Assembly: GCA_032988165.1 (NCBI GenBank)
Contig: JANTQF010000136.1
Coordinates: 1-64,000, forward strand
DNA length: 64,000 nt
Origin: Emmonsiellopsis sp. PD_33
Lineage: Eukaryota > Ascomycota > Eurotiomycetes > Onygenales > Ajellomycetaceae
Reading direction: 5' to 3'
In this document: positions 1-10,585 of the stretch, piece after piece
Layout: each line of letters opens with the position of its first letter
How positions within the stretch are numbered: the first letter of the stretch is position 1
Translations under genes and position numbers: made by a program
The notes under the pieces: generated by a model
Told to the model about the DNA's origin: nothing
The model's input: only the letters and a program-made list of their open reading frames with translations
The model's database searches: none

Positions 1-89
1 GCGGGGTCTTTTGTTTCAACGAGAAACCGGCATACCGAGTTCTCCGGAGCGACTGGAGTTCAGACGTCGGCCCCTCCGACCTCCCCCTT

Positions 90-119
90 CCCCCCCCCCC
101 CCCCCCGCCCCCCCCCCCC
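90..119. repeat. Poly-C low-complexity tract
   Basis: Seventeen C, one G, then twelve C, lying just beyond the 3' end of the protease-like gene. Long homopolymers like this are length-unstable and error-prone in sequencing, so the exact length should not be trusted. No function is seen. Confidence 0.9.
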
Positions 120-164
120 GATCCCAAACACACACGCAGAACCTCAACCACAGAACCTTGTCAA

Positions 165-2009
165 TTAAACGGGGAGAACTAGTTCACCTCCAACCCCGCC
201 AGGATTTCCCCGGGGTCTTGTCCTTCTTTCGATCGAGGGTCTGATGCGGCTCATGCATGACACGAGACCGACGTGAGTGTAGCTTTCCTGAGTGGGGCTC
301 TCGTACTGAGAAATCTGCCCAAACAACAGCCCGCAGAGTTGTCCATAACTATCGAGTATGGCGGACCCGGAATCACCTACTTCGGAAAAGGAGAACTGAT
401 ATTTCTGTTTGCCTTTGCGCATGCTGACAATGACAAATTCTTCGGTATGGCTGTCGTCGTCCTTGATTTTAACGCCGTTGGCATCATATCGGGTTGTATC
501 TGCACCCCTCCATTTTGCAGACGACTCAACACCGTTGCATATCCCTGCCGTGATGTTCGTGGTTCTACCGCATTTATAGTACCATTTGCCAGGGACGATG
601 GTTCCGAGCGCGGCCACTGGCTTTCCTACCCTCAGGAGTTGCTCCGGTGCCAGATCATAATCCTTGGGAGTCTGCCAGTCTGGGGCCGGTGGAATGATGT
701 TCGAACAGAAGATTTGATCTTTCCCACTGAGGATTTTGACAAAGGCCCAGTCTGAAATGTGATTGTCCTCGATAGTTTTGCCAGAAGACACCAGGACTTC
801 TCCAAATACCTCTGGCAGGGCGTTCACCTTTTCCAATTTTGCCTCCCAGTCTTTTATGATGTCCTTATATAACGCAGCGTCTTTTAGATGCCCATATGCT
901 TTGAGCGTCTCTTCAAGATCCTTTCTCGTCGCTTCCACATCGTTTCCGGCTAGATATTGAATGCTGGACTTTGGCTGTCCTAGTTGTTCGTATTGGAATC
1001 CATGGCGATCCGCGTAGACCTTTTCCTCAGGGGTCGTGTCATTGGTCGTGCAACGAACCACATGGTGGTTGGTCAAAAAGCCCTTGTGCTCTGTGTCGCC
1101 GACTTTGAGTGTAGCAAAAATACCCAATGATCCACCCCCTTCCTCCCCTTTCACGCCAATGCTGCCTCCCATTTTTGGTAGAAAGTCCTTATCCATACGA
1201 TCGTGAAGCGATAAACCTCCTGAAGCAACTTCACGACAAGTTCCTGGGATGAATTCGACGTCGAGATTGATATCCTCTAAGCCCACCTGACCCAACAAGG
1301 TGATGACCCTAGCTTCTAGACGTGACCAGTCGCACGTTGTCCCTGGCGTCACGTGGACGACAATGGCAGGGGAACTTTTTTCCAAATAGCTCCCCACGTA
1401 GAACAAACACATTGATTGCCAGCCATCACGTATATGCTCGTCCAGCATCTTCAGTGCTTCGGGGCGGATCTCACGGTAGATCGGGATAGCGCGGTGTGTA
1501 GGTTCGATCGCAAAGATGTGTGGGTCATAGCACTTGTCGGGGTTCGATATATCTATGGAGATAGCAGTGTGCAGCCCTTTTTGGAAGAGAAGATCCCGAA
1601 TATCATCCTTTAAGGGACCAAAAAAGGATTCCATGTTGGTATCGAGTGATTCGATTTTGAGAGTCGGGGTAGGTCTGTCGCCGCCAGGATATCCAGGTTT
1701 GGATACATTGACAAATTCCACCTGACATTCGGTAAAGCCCTTGTTGCGGATAATGTTGGCAATGTCATCTTCGATATCTTTCATCCTGTCCTTAAGTTCC
1801 TGTGGGGGGTCGCTTGTCACGAGAGGGTATGGAAGTGGATTTGCCCGAGTGGTTGAACGAAAAACGTCACTTCGGAGAAGATACTCCTCAAGACTCATGG
1901 GACCATGCGTCTCGTCAGATTCTCGTTGCTCCCTTCGTCTCTTGCGAGGGGATGGCGGCGGAGAGTAGAGTCCTCGGAAGGTGGGAGGCAAGGGGGGCGG
2001 GGCAGTCAT
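165..2009 (-). CDS. Trypsin-like serine protease-domain protein (614 aa)
   Basis: Intronless frame of 614 aa. The N-terminus is Pro/Arg-rich (residues 1-30, PRKRRREQR), followed by about 250 residues of unassigned alpha/beta-looking sequence, then a chymotrypsin-fold domain in the C-terminal half. The likely catalytic triad is visible: His316 in FLTNHHVV, Asp420 in ISDWAFV, and Ser547 in the classic GDSGSAI motif. No signal peptide or membrane segment is visible, so the protein is probably cytosolic or nuclear; the basic N-terminus could be a nuclear localisation signal. Fungal proteins of this layout are usually annotated as hypothetical with a trypsin-like peptidase domain, and substrates are unknown. 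The start is the first ATG after an upstream stop. Base composition is normal with CpG present, unlike the repeats. Proteolytic activity is inferred from the triad; a pseudo-protease role cannot be excluded. Confidence 0.85.
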   Translation of the reverse strand: MTAPPPLPPTFRGLYSPPPSPRKRRREQRESDETHGPMSLEEYLLRSDVFRSTTRANPLPYPLVTSDPPQELKDRMKDIEDDIANIIRNKGFTECQVEFVNVSKPGYPGGDRPTPTLKIESLDTNMESFFGPLKDDIRDLLFQKGLHTAISIDISNPDKCYDPHIFAIEPTHRAIPIYREIRPEALKMLDEHIRDGWQSMCLFYVGSYLEKSSPAIVVHVTPGTTCDWSRLEARVITLLGQVGLEDINLDVEFIPGTCREVASGGLSLHDRMDKDFLPKMGGSIGVKGEEGGGSLGIFATLKVGDTEHKGFLTNHHVVRCTTNDTTPEEKVYADRHGFQYEQLGQPKSSIQYLAGNDVEATRKDLEETLKAYGHLKDAALYKDIIKDWEAKLEKVNALPEVFGEVLVSSGKTIEDNHISDWAFVKILSGKDQIFCSNIIPPAPDWQTPKDYDLAPEQLLRVGKPVAALGTIVPGKWYYKCGRTTNITAGICNGVESSAKWRGADTTRYDANGVKIKDDDSHTEEFVIVSMRKGKQKYQFSFSEVGDSGSAILDSYGQLCGLLFGQISQYESPTQESYTHVGLVSCMSRIRPSIERRTRPRGNPGGVGGELVLPV

Positions 2010-2529
2010 GTTGTTGCGCTTTTTGGTTATTCGCTGTTAAAATCGGTCTCTTGGGTACGGAGAATCGAAAGCAATGATTAGTGGATGGTGAGAAATATCT
2101 AAGCAGGTCTGACTCCGACGAAATGGAAAAGCTTGATCTTTCTTCTCCCACGGACGAAGTGAAGAAAATGACTGGCCGGCAAATCTTGTTTGTGTGTGTG
2201 GGAAGCTGTGTTATTCAAGCGGACAAAGGAAGAAATATCTCTGCCTCCTCTGTCTGCCTGGTGTCAGCTATCGAGAGCTTTCCATGCGCATCCGGCAAAC
2301 AAAAGAATGCACACCGCCGGGTTCTGGTTAATAACCGCTCCATGGGCCGATGAGCTGAAGTCCGGAGAAGCGTCAGGAAACCGTGGAAATGCTCCCGAAT
2401 GATCCCGTTGGGCCCCAACTGGAAGTCAAAAGCTGGAAAGTTGCAGGTAAACTCTGGATGTCCCATGGATAACCTACCTAGGCACCACCATCCAGTTTCC
2501 ATCCAAGTCTGGTTTTTACTCTGTTGTGA

Positions 2530-2559
2530 CCACAAAAAGGTTCACCTTAGTGTGGCGGT
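2530..2559. repeat. 30-bp imperfect palindrome, copy 1
   Basis: The sequence runs from ccacaaaaagg through a 4-nt centre to ccttagtgtgg and then cggt. The two arms are complementary at 9 of 11 positions. It matches copy 2 at 3339-3368 with one difference (t versus a in the centre). It could be a hairpin relic of a short DNA transposon end or a protein-binding site. Confidence 0.7.
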
Positions 2560-3338
2560 CGCTCATGTTATCAAGATAGTCCTGTTTTTTTTTACCCCTA
2601 TTCCTGCTTGGAGGACTTCACCCAAACAGAAAACAATGCCAGAGAAACATGCATCCCTTATGCCATCTCACTGCAAAATCTCCCTCACCAGCTGACGAGA
2701 GAGCTGAAAATCCTAGGTCGATTTTAAATCTGGCGGTGGGCCTTCGTGGTGCAACCATGAGCGCTGTGAGGAAGAGGAGGACGAGGAGGCCAGTGCTGGA
2801 GCGGAGACACACGATGATTGCTAGGAATCCGCGTCGCGCAGGGTTAGAGACCGATGTCCCTACAGCCTCCTGACGTCGGCATCTTCATAGAAGGATAGCC
2901 ATCATACTATCCTTGCATAAAGCCCGGCTACGAAATCAAAATATCCATACCTATGGCTAAATGTTGCAGTATAAACACAGCGGGCTATGCATACCCGGTC
3001 ATTTCGCATATGCCGAATCCCCTTGTAGTGGAATACCAACAAGCGGATTGGAAGTTCTGCTATGACCTTATGTAGGCATTTACCCACCGCCTAGGTAGGT
3101 ATGTATTTTCTTACTAGGCAACGTTTCACTTCTATCGGCAAAAGTTTGTCTTCCCTCCCTCTCGCAATCGACGAGGTTCCGCGCAATCTTCTCTCTTATC
3201 CCTTGCCGATGGTCAGCTTCGCAAGTTCGTCCGCATCAGTCGATGTCCTCCTCGCCTTGAGTGATAACAGAGCAGCGACAAGGTTCCAGCCCACAGCCCG
3301 GAAAAAGGCCAGGGAACCCTTAGATATTAGGTGTTCGG

Positions 3339-3368
3339 CCACAAAAAGGATCACCTTAGTGTGGCGGT
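3339..3368. repeat. 30-bp imperfect palindrome, copy 2
   Basis: Same palindrome as at 2530-2559, in the same orientation, 809 bp away. Here it sits inside a wider inverted pair: gggaaccctta near 3313 and tagggttcctta near 3386. This copy therefore looks like the core of a roughly 90-bp fold-back element. Confidence 0.65.
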
Positions 3369-3838
3369 AACATTATTCCTGACATTAGGGTTCCTTATCG
3401 TAATCTGGCTAAATAAACAGCCGTTAGCTAGCAGGTATTGAGTTTCTTGAGATTGGCTATCTGGGGTGTCACTCAGCTCTGGCTATGATCAAGGCTGAGC
3501 AGTTAGCCGGATATTCACCGCTGAATTCACATCCAAGAGAAGCACTGTTGAACCATCCAGTGATGCTGTATATGTGACTGCGAGGGCCATTGAATATTTC
3601 GGAGATGGCTGATGTTTCACGGTCTGTGAACTTGTGGCGGAGAGGATTTTAGGTTTAGTTTAGTTTGATGGCCAAGACGATGACGCCATCGCAGATAGTT
3701 AAATATTGAACCTCCAAAAAAATTGCGACAACGACAACATCCCGACACATCTTCATTTTCTCCAGAGCTGCCACCTATTTCTGTTAAATATTGACTCTAG
3801 GCCTCTCTATATTATTCTAATACACAAATATAGCCACC

Positions 3839-4792
3839 ATGGTAGGATACTGCCTAACATTGCTTCAAAATGGACCTTTCTGACGCGCGAAAGCAGCCCC
3901 ATGCCGATTCGTCGTACTTCCCCCCTGGCCTGCCCAAGGCAGAGGTATATAGCCAAGTCCTAGAGCAAGCAAAGGCCTTGGTCGATGGCCAGCGTAACTG
4001 GGTACGTCCCCCCCATAAACCCGCGCGGTCTAGAGGGACTCCAACATTGTTGTTTATCTTAGCAATGAGCTACCCCAAGCTAACAATGGCTCTACCACCG
4101 TCATAATATACAGGTGAGGTAAGTTCACAATCTTCCCATTCTCTTCTAAAGCGAATCCCAGATTGACCATATTCGCAGCAACTTCGCGAATGTCTCGTCC
4201 CTACTATGGCACGCCTTTGCCGCCCTCCCCGCCCCCTCATCTTCCGTCAACTGGGCCGGTTTCTACGTGCGGAAAGATAAATTCCCGTCCCCGCCCTCCG
4301 CGCAACAGGATACAAACGCCAAGGTACCAAGCACGAAAATACTGCTACTAGGACCATTCCAAGGCAAGCCTGCATGCCAATTTATATACTTCGGCCGTGG
4401 CGTGTGCGGGACGTCGGCGGAGAAGCGGGAAACTGTCCTCGTGGACGACGTGCTTAATTGGGAGGGGCATATTGCGTGTGACGCAGATAGTAGGAGTGAG
4501 ATTGTTGTGCCGATTTTGGTAGATGGGGAGGTGAGTTTATTTTCATTTCATTTCTTTTGACTCGCCATAATGGGACATCTGATTCTACAAGCCTTGTCCA
4601 ATTTGACCCCGATTCAATATCTCTTTTCAAATCATGGCTGTCATGCGAATGCTTGCTAATTCTTGCCATCACTATATCTAGACTGTCGCTATAATTGACA
4701 TTGACTGCACGGAGCCATCCGGGTTCGACGACGTTGATAAGAAAGGGTTAGAAGCTCTTGCCTCCCTGATGGCAGAATGCTGCGATTGGTGA
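3839..4792 (+). CDS. Free methionine-(R)-sulfoxide reductase (GAF-domain fRMsr), spliced
   Basis: Reduces free methionine-R-sulfoxide in the cytosol, repairing oxidised methionine. Proposed exons: 3839-3841, 3897-4001, 4114-4118, 4179-4530 and 4682-4792, giving 191 aa. The GAF-fold signature runs VNWAGFYV, GPFQGKPACQFI, GRGVCGT, HIACD, SEIVVPI, AIIDIDC. Three cysteines fall at 104, 114 and 138; the 10 and 24 spacing matches the catalytic cysteines of bacterial fRMsr. The upstream ATG at 3839 has a perfect gccaccATGG context. Its intron (gtagga, branch ctgac, cag) begins right after the start codon and gives the N-terminus MPHADSSYF. If that intron is not used, the ATG at 3870 (MDLSDARKQ) gives 199 aa, and 3839-3883 becomes a 14-aa uORF overlapping that start. 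The 5-nt exon is required to keep NWVSN in register. Composition is normal. Confidence 0.88.
4114..4118 (+). other. 5-nt micro-exon (gtgag) in the fRMsr gene
   Basis: Flanked by acceptor tatacag and donor gtaagt. Exon 3897-4001 ends in phase 0 after Asn-Trp. The next exon starts at 4179 needing two bases of a Ser codon. The five bases supply Val plus ag, giving Asn-Trp-Val-Ser-Asn, the spacing expected in the family. Skipping it shifts the frame. An in-frame alternative acceptor (cccag at 4161) would instead insert about four extra residues. Confidence 0.7.
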
Positions 4793-6708
4793 TGCACTGT
4801 TCCTACTACTACTATCAATTCAATCATGGGCAGCTATGTACATTTGTCCCATTGGTAAGTCAACTATGGACCTGGAATTCTTCTATATACCCTTGGTATA
4901 TCAATTACTCCAAAATTTTGGATCTTTCATGTTTATATATCTGGATTTGATACCATTATTTTGCCATATATTACCTATTAATTAAAGTCAAGCTGGCTTT
5001 TGTTTTCTACTCTTTATTATTCCTATTATCATTTCCTGGCTGCGAGCGCGTTCCGTACGCTTATGGCGTTGCACCCCTCAGAAATATCTATTAAAGTTGG
5101 CATGCAGTACCGATGCCAATCTTCAACCTCGTGAGAGAGCATTTATCAATCGACAAAACCACAGAACGGACGACAGGGCGAGAAAAAAAAACCATACGAC
5201 AGCCCACATTCGCTAATGGTCGCCCACACCACTATCTACAGCCTGCGAGTAACCTAAGCACAGCCAACACCTCGCCACCTGGGCGAGTGGGTGATGCTGC
5301 TTTTTGCTTGCCTGAGGTCGCTGGAACCGGGCGAGAGAGAGAAGGTGTTCAACAGATGCCGCGAGAACGACCCGAGCATGGGTCCAACCGCCCTAGCGCT
5401 AATGGACTGGACTCTGGTTGAAATGACGGGCCCATGGACGAACATGCACCAACTTCAGAATACTGACAACCGTGGTATTTATCGCAAAAAGTATCCTCGC
5501 TGCCCAGCACCAATACATTCGTGTTTAGAAAAAGGACGGACCACAGGAGTAACTACCAGTGTTCTTGGACCCTTGCCAAACTATCCATTTGAATCTCTGG
5601 TTTCCCTGCTGGCCTTCATCATCGCGCTTTTTCTGTGCATTCACAGGGCGAATCGTTTGCAGCAAATGGAGATTCCAGCTCATGATGTTTAACTGGAAAT
5701 TGTCATGTTGTTGGACTGCTACTTGCGGGGGATGAAGCTGATGAGAATGTTCTCATTTTGCTGATGAATTAGTTTTAAACAATATGGAGGATCTTTGTGG
5801 TTGGGAAAGAGGAAGTTTTCAGATTGCATAAATAGGCGCATAAATTGTTTCTGCACTGTTATTTTTTGAGATGACCGTTTGTTGATCGGATTATTTTTAT
5901 TTTGCTTTCTTTTCCTTTCCTTTTCCTTCCCTTTTTTTGATGCATGATGAATACCTGCCTTTGCCACCTTATTTTATTTAGGAAGATTCCTTCTCCGCCC
6001 ATACACCACCTATCCCACGATACCAACTAACATGATTGAGCATGGCGCAGACAAACTCCTCCGCTATCAATATTTAACAAAGGTGCAGTTGCGGGCGCAC
6101 CAACCCCCATGCCCTACAAACTGACTAAAATCAACGAATCCACAGATAGCTCGTTACCAATCCAAAAATCGGCAGGGATGTGATTAGTAGTGTTTGCGCT
6201 AGATGACAGCTGCCTTCATTTTACTGATGCTACCAAACCACTCAGCCCTGTTCAATCCATCAAGTCCGTCAGGCTTCAGCCCACGGCTGTTCAGGACTTC
6301 CCCGTGGCATTGAATACTTCCGCGGGGGTTGGAAAAAGACTACCCGATGCTATTTCCGGACGTCCACGTCCATCATATTATGATAGCTTCGAGCAGCTAC
6401 ACGTGCGACTACGTATCGAGGAACCGGCACTCCGAATCCCGTGATTAGGGAAAATCCGCGACGTGTATTGGTCGATGCGTATTGATTTTCCAGATGGCAC
6501 CGCTCGTCTGATTCTGGAGCTGTGGCGATGCAGTGTCTCTTGGAAGGGTGGATTTGTGGCAGTTGGGGAGAGAGACTTGGTAGAGGAAGCTATTATTAGG
6601 AAGCAATGAGATCGATTATCGATAATGGGTACCAATGCGGGTGACGATGGCGGACTCAGGCGGAGATGGGGACGTCGAATTGAAATTTTGAAACGGATCT
6701 CTTTTGTT
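4793..6708. other. Intergenic region with weak small frames only
   Basis: 1.9 kb between the reductase gene and the Mutator-like element. It contains poly-pyrimidine stretches (about 5895-5940) and short frames with no recognisable domain. CpG is present, so it was not part of the mutated repeat. Confidence 0.55.
5291..5692 (+). CDS. Possible small membrane protein, unrecognised (133 aa)
   Basis: Open frame of 133 codons in unmutated DNA. The C-terminal quarter holds one clear hydrophobic segment (LVSLLAFIIALFLCI, about residues 105-120) followed by a basic HRANR, consistent with a single-pass tail-anchored topology. The N-terminal part has several Cys and Pro and no motif I recognise. There is no supporting homolog or splice evidence. 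It may be a chance frame, or the last exon of a spliced gene. Confidence 0.2.
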   Translation: MMLLFACLRSLEPGEREKVFNRCRENDPSMGPTALALMDWTLVEMTGPWTNMHQLQNTDNRGIYRKKYPRCPAPIHSCLEKGRTTGVTTSVLGPLPNYPFESLVSLLAFIIALFLCIHRANRLQQMEIPAHDV

Positions 6709-6807
6709 AGGGTGTGCTATTTACACCGGGTACCCGGCTATTTACACCGGAAAAATGGATGACTAATCAGGAAAAAAAATAACTGGTACCTGATATTACA
6801 TACAAAA
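6709..6807 (+). repeat. MULE left terminal inverted repeat (99 bp)
   Basis: Begins agggtgtgctatttacac and contains gctatttacaccgg twice around a ccgggtacccgg palindrome. It keeps three CpGs, at 6727, 6735 and 6748. These are the only differences from the outer right repeat, where each reads TpG on the corresponding strand. Confidence 0.9.
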
Positions 6808-7062
6808 CACTAGTGCCTAGAAGTACATTAATGACCCAACTCCACCCACCCATTATTAATCCAAGATATCAATGATATCACCTGCCAATACCTGACTGTC
6901 TCCCACTGCCACCAACTGCTGACTCTGCATATTATGGCTCCCTAGAATTGGGAGGTCCTCTATTTCAGCTGCCGCATCTGCCTCCCCCCCTAATATCTCA
7001 AAAAATGCCTGGTTTATACCCTGCAAGGTGACATCATAGTAGGATTTGTGGATGATACAGTT

Positions 7063-9625
7063 TCAACAAGGCATGCAGGTTGGGGAGGTCAGTGTAGTGG
7101 ATTGTTTTTGGGAGGAAATCAAATTATCAAGTGCTGCAGGTGCCATAGAGGGGGGGGGCTCTGTACTGAGAGGAGCTGCAGTAGTGCCACTACTGACAAT
7201 ACACCCTGCACTAGTGATATTATAGGCTGTATGCTGCTCATCTACAGCTGGTGCCATCTCAAGTTGGTGTCTATATTGATTTTGCTGCACCTGCTGCACC
7301 TGCAGTGTTTGTTCTATCCTCTCTGTGGCAGTTGAACCCTGGTGTATAGAACCCTGCCCCTGACTGTGAGCCCTACTATTACCCCCTCTTGCCCACATGT
7401 TCTTCCCCCATACAGCTAACTCAGTGACAACCTCATGAGGGAATAGAACCTCATCATGTTCAGCACATTGAAGATAGTAACCTGCCTTCTGATCATACAG
7501 CCAGTGAGAATGAATAGTATTCAATTCAATTAGAAGCTTTTCATTCAGATGTTGATGAATATAGTGCTTGCAAGGAAGCCTCATATAGATATAATCCAAA
7601 CAGTTATTTGAATATTGCTTCTGATGATTCCTCAATTTTTTCACTGCATCCAGTTGCCTGTGGAGTAAGTGCAGTGCAAAGGATGAGACCTTGCTAACCA
7701 ACTGATAGAATAGAAATATTAATGTGATTCTAGAGGTCTTGGATTTAGCCTCTACCAGCACATTTTAGTAGTTAGAATGCTGATTATCCCAAAATTGATA
7801 GATCTAATGAATAGTAACTCATAAATCTCCTATTAAAGTAGTTATATACTACTTCAAGACCCAGTGAGATCCCTCTGTATGTAAAGAAATGTAGTAGCTA
7901 AGATACAGAATAGTGTCAGTATAGCAACATATGATTCTCCAGGCATAATTCCTTAACCAAGTATTTTTACAGTAATCCACTAAATCCTTAGGTTGATTTG
8001 CTCTGAATGCAATCCAGTGCTGTTTATACTCTTCTTTTGTAGGAGATAGAAGGAGTGTTTGTCATTCCTTCATAAATGATTCATAGTGGTCCTTGAGCCC
8101 TTCTCTCTGCTAGTCAAGATCTTTGATATTAACATTATCAAGCATAGTGAAGGAAAAGTGCTTTTTAGTGCAGCTAATGATGTTGTGGTCAACATGCCAC
8201 CTACAGAGAAGTTAATAACTGATATAAAAAATGTCATCAAGTGTGTTGGTTAGGGCCAGCTCTCAATTAGTGACTATAATAGGTGGATATTTAATATTAT
8301 GGGTGTTAAATATTGTTTGGATTTGTAGACAGGCCTAGCTGTGGATAGATGTTAGTATAGATCTAGTTTTTTTATTAACATTTAACTTAATTAGGAAATT
8401 TGCTAATCTGATTAAGCAGATTGCTACCACAACAGAGGATTAAGTGAGGTGTAAATAAAGATCTCTTTCATTAGAGCACTTATGAATAGTCTATCTTCTT
8501 TTCACCATTCATGAATATAAACTTCAAATTGATTGTTATATGAAGCTTCATGATAAATATTATACTAAATAGGGGTAGGCAATATTAATTCATCTTATAC
8601 ATTAAGTTCAGAAGCAAAACATCAGGGTTATTATGAAGGAATTTAATTGAGAGCTTATAGAAGATTATCAGATGAGTTATATAATTATCTCTATTCTTTT
8701 TGTATATAGTAATAATCATCTGCTCATCAGAGGCTAGCTTGTCAACTAGAGCTTGAATAGGTGTTTGACTATTCAATTCACCCCAGATGAGGTCACCAGT
8801 AAGGTTATATAGATCTCTATTGATGAGGTTGACATGATTAAATTCCTGGTTGAGGATTGTACACATCATTCAGGCAGGAATAGTAGATTTAATGTAGTTG
8901 AATATTGCAGCCTATACATTCTCAGGAAGTGCTCATATATGGTGCATTGAGTGGGCCTGACTTCAATTTAACAGCAGATAGTTATAATATTCATGTTTAA
9001 CTACTATAATCCATTCAGTATAATCTTTCTTAGTAAGAAGTCAGAATGGACACTCAGTCTTCTGAGTAATAGTATTTTTATACTTCTAATTCTCATCTAT
9101 AACATTGTGAGAGTCTCTATACTGCTCTGAGCAATTGCATGCAAGTGTATATTGATTATCCTAATAGCTGGAGCAGAGAGTTATAATCATGAAGCTAAAA
9201 TCTCTGCAATTTAGATTGAGATGATTGATTAGCTCTATATTGATTATCTGAATGATATAATTGATGAGTTCAGAAAGTCTACTAGCAATTTAAGTGTGTT
9301 TTTCAGCAGGTTTGAGTTTAGATGTCAGAGTCTCAAGCTCTTCATCATTGCTGTCATTCATCTGGTTGATATTACTCTTATCTACCTCTACTTTTACCTC
9401 TACTTCTGCCTCTGCCTCAACACACTCATACTCATCATCCTGCAAGAAGAACTAGCTCTCTATACAGTCTGCCAGCTATACTTCATTAAGTAGTCTAATT
9501 GAATCTAGCTGTTGGGTCTCAAAAACATCTGCTTCCTCAATGAAAGTATTTAAATCAAATTGAGATAGCCATTCTACATCTGAGAACTAGCTTTTGAGTA
9601 CAGTAGATAATAATGGAACTAACAT
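7063..9625 (-). pseudogene. MULE transposase, multiply disrupted
   Basis: Read on the minus strand from an ATG at 9625. An acidic N-terminus is followed by a FAR1-like stretch (TECPFWLLTKKDYTEWIVVV). The conserved MULE block follows at 8869-8585 (LINRDLYNL, TPIQALVDKL, NNPDVLLLN), and then the DDE-region echo FMNGEKKIDYS near 8500. The C-terminal frame 7761-7063 (232 codons) holds a SWIM-like zinc motif (CLDYIYMRLPCKHYIH) and a Gln-rich tail. Many stops and frame changes separate these blocks, so no functional transposase is made. The SWIM motif appears to have lost one of its expected Cys. Confidence 0.85.
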
Positions 9626-10585
9626 TTTGAATGTGGTAGTAGTAGAAGATATAGTAGAAGATATAGTAGAAAATGTAGTAGTAAATATAGTAGAAATAGG
9701 AATTTAAATAATAGAAATATTTATGGGGGAGAGGGGTACAGCAGTGAGCAAGGCAGTGAGAGAGACAGTAAGAAAGATTAAGGTTAAAAATCTGTGTGCA
9801 GGGTTAGCACATTAGTCTACATCATTATAGTAGTATTTTTATATGTAATATCAGGTATTAGTTATTTTTTTTCCCAATTAGTCATCCATTTTTCCAGTGT
9901 AAATAGCCAGATACCCAGTGTAAATAGCACACCCTCAATTTAGATGTATTCTTCAGCAGGTTCAGGTCTAAGTATTAGAGTCTCAAGCTCTTCATTATTA
10001 CTATTATCTACCTAGTTAATATCATCCTTATCTGCCTCTACTTCTACCTCTACTTCTACCTCTACCTCAACACACTCATACTCATCATCCTACAAGAAGA
10101 ACTGACTCTTTATACAGTCTGCCAGCTACACTTCATTAAGCAGCCTGATTGAATCTGGCTGTTGGGTCTCAAAAACACCTACTTCCTCAATGAAAGCATC
10201 TAAATTGAATTAGGATAGTTGTTCTACATCTGAGAATTAGCTCTTAGATGTGGTGGATAGTGATAGAACTGACATTTTGAATGTGATAGTAGTAGAAGAT
10301 ATAATAGAAAATGTAGTAGAAGATGTAGTAGTAAATATAGTAGAGATAGGAATTTAAATAATAGAAATATTCACAGGGGAGGAGGGTGCAGCAGTGAGCA
10401 AGGCAGTGAGGAAGGCAGTGAGGAAGATTAGGATTAAAAATCTATATGTGAGGTTAGTACATTAGTCTACATCACTATAGTAGTATTTTTGTATGTAATA
10501 TCAGGTACCAGTTATTTTTTTTCCTGATTAGTCATCCATTTTTCCAGTGTAAATAGCCAGGTACCCAGTGTAAATAGCACACCCT
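9286..10585. repeat. 650-bp tandem duplication at the MULE right end
   Basis: Unit 1 is 9286-9935 and unit 2 is 9936-10585, both exactly 650 bp, and both start caattta. Each unit contains the 5' part of the transposase reading, including its ATG (minus strand, at 9625 and 10275), plus a full right terminal repeat. The units differ mainly by transitions, so the duplication predates at least part of the mutation. Confidence 0.88.
10487..10585 (-). repeat. MULE right terminal inverted repeat, outer copy (99 bp)
   Basis: Reverse complement of 6709-6807 over 99 bp, with the three CpG sites converted. Another, more diverged copy ends at 9935, at the end of the first 650-bp duplicate. The outer copy has the matching target duplication, so it is the transposition-competent end. 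Confidence 0.9.

Larger units (their letters stand above)
2010..3838. other. Intergenic region with no convincing gene
   Basis: 1.8 kb between two genes that diverge from it, so it should hold both promoters. The open frames here are short, overlap each other on both strands, and have no recognisable domain. The only structured feature I see is a pair of 30-bp imperfect palindromes, listed separately. Confidence 0.6.
6709..10585 (-). mobile_element. Mutator-like DNA transposon (MULE, Hop-like), mutated
   Basis: A 3,877-bp element bounded by 99-bp terminal inverted repeats and flanked by an 8-bp near-duplication: cttttgtt before, cttttatt after, one G/A transition apart. The internal minus-strand reading has a FAR1-like/MULE transposase with a SWIM-type C-terminus. 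The right end carries a 650-bp tandem duplication that includes an extra copy of the inverted repeat. Apart from the left terminal repeat, the body contains no CpG that I could find. Long terminal repeats, an 8-9 bp target duplication and the transposase type all fit the Mutator superfamily. Original length without the duplication was about 3.2 kb. Confidence 0.87.

Noticed and set aside
7048..7335. 95-codon plus-strand frame in the MULE
   Set aside because: Antisense shadow of the Gln-rich transposase C-terminus.
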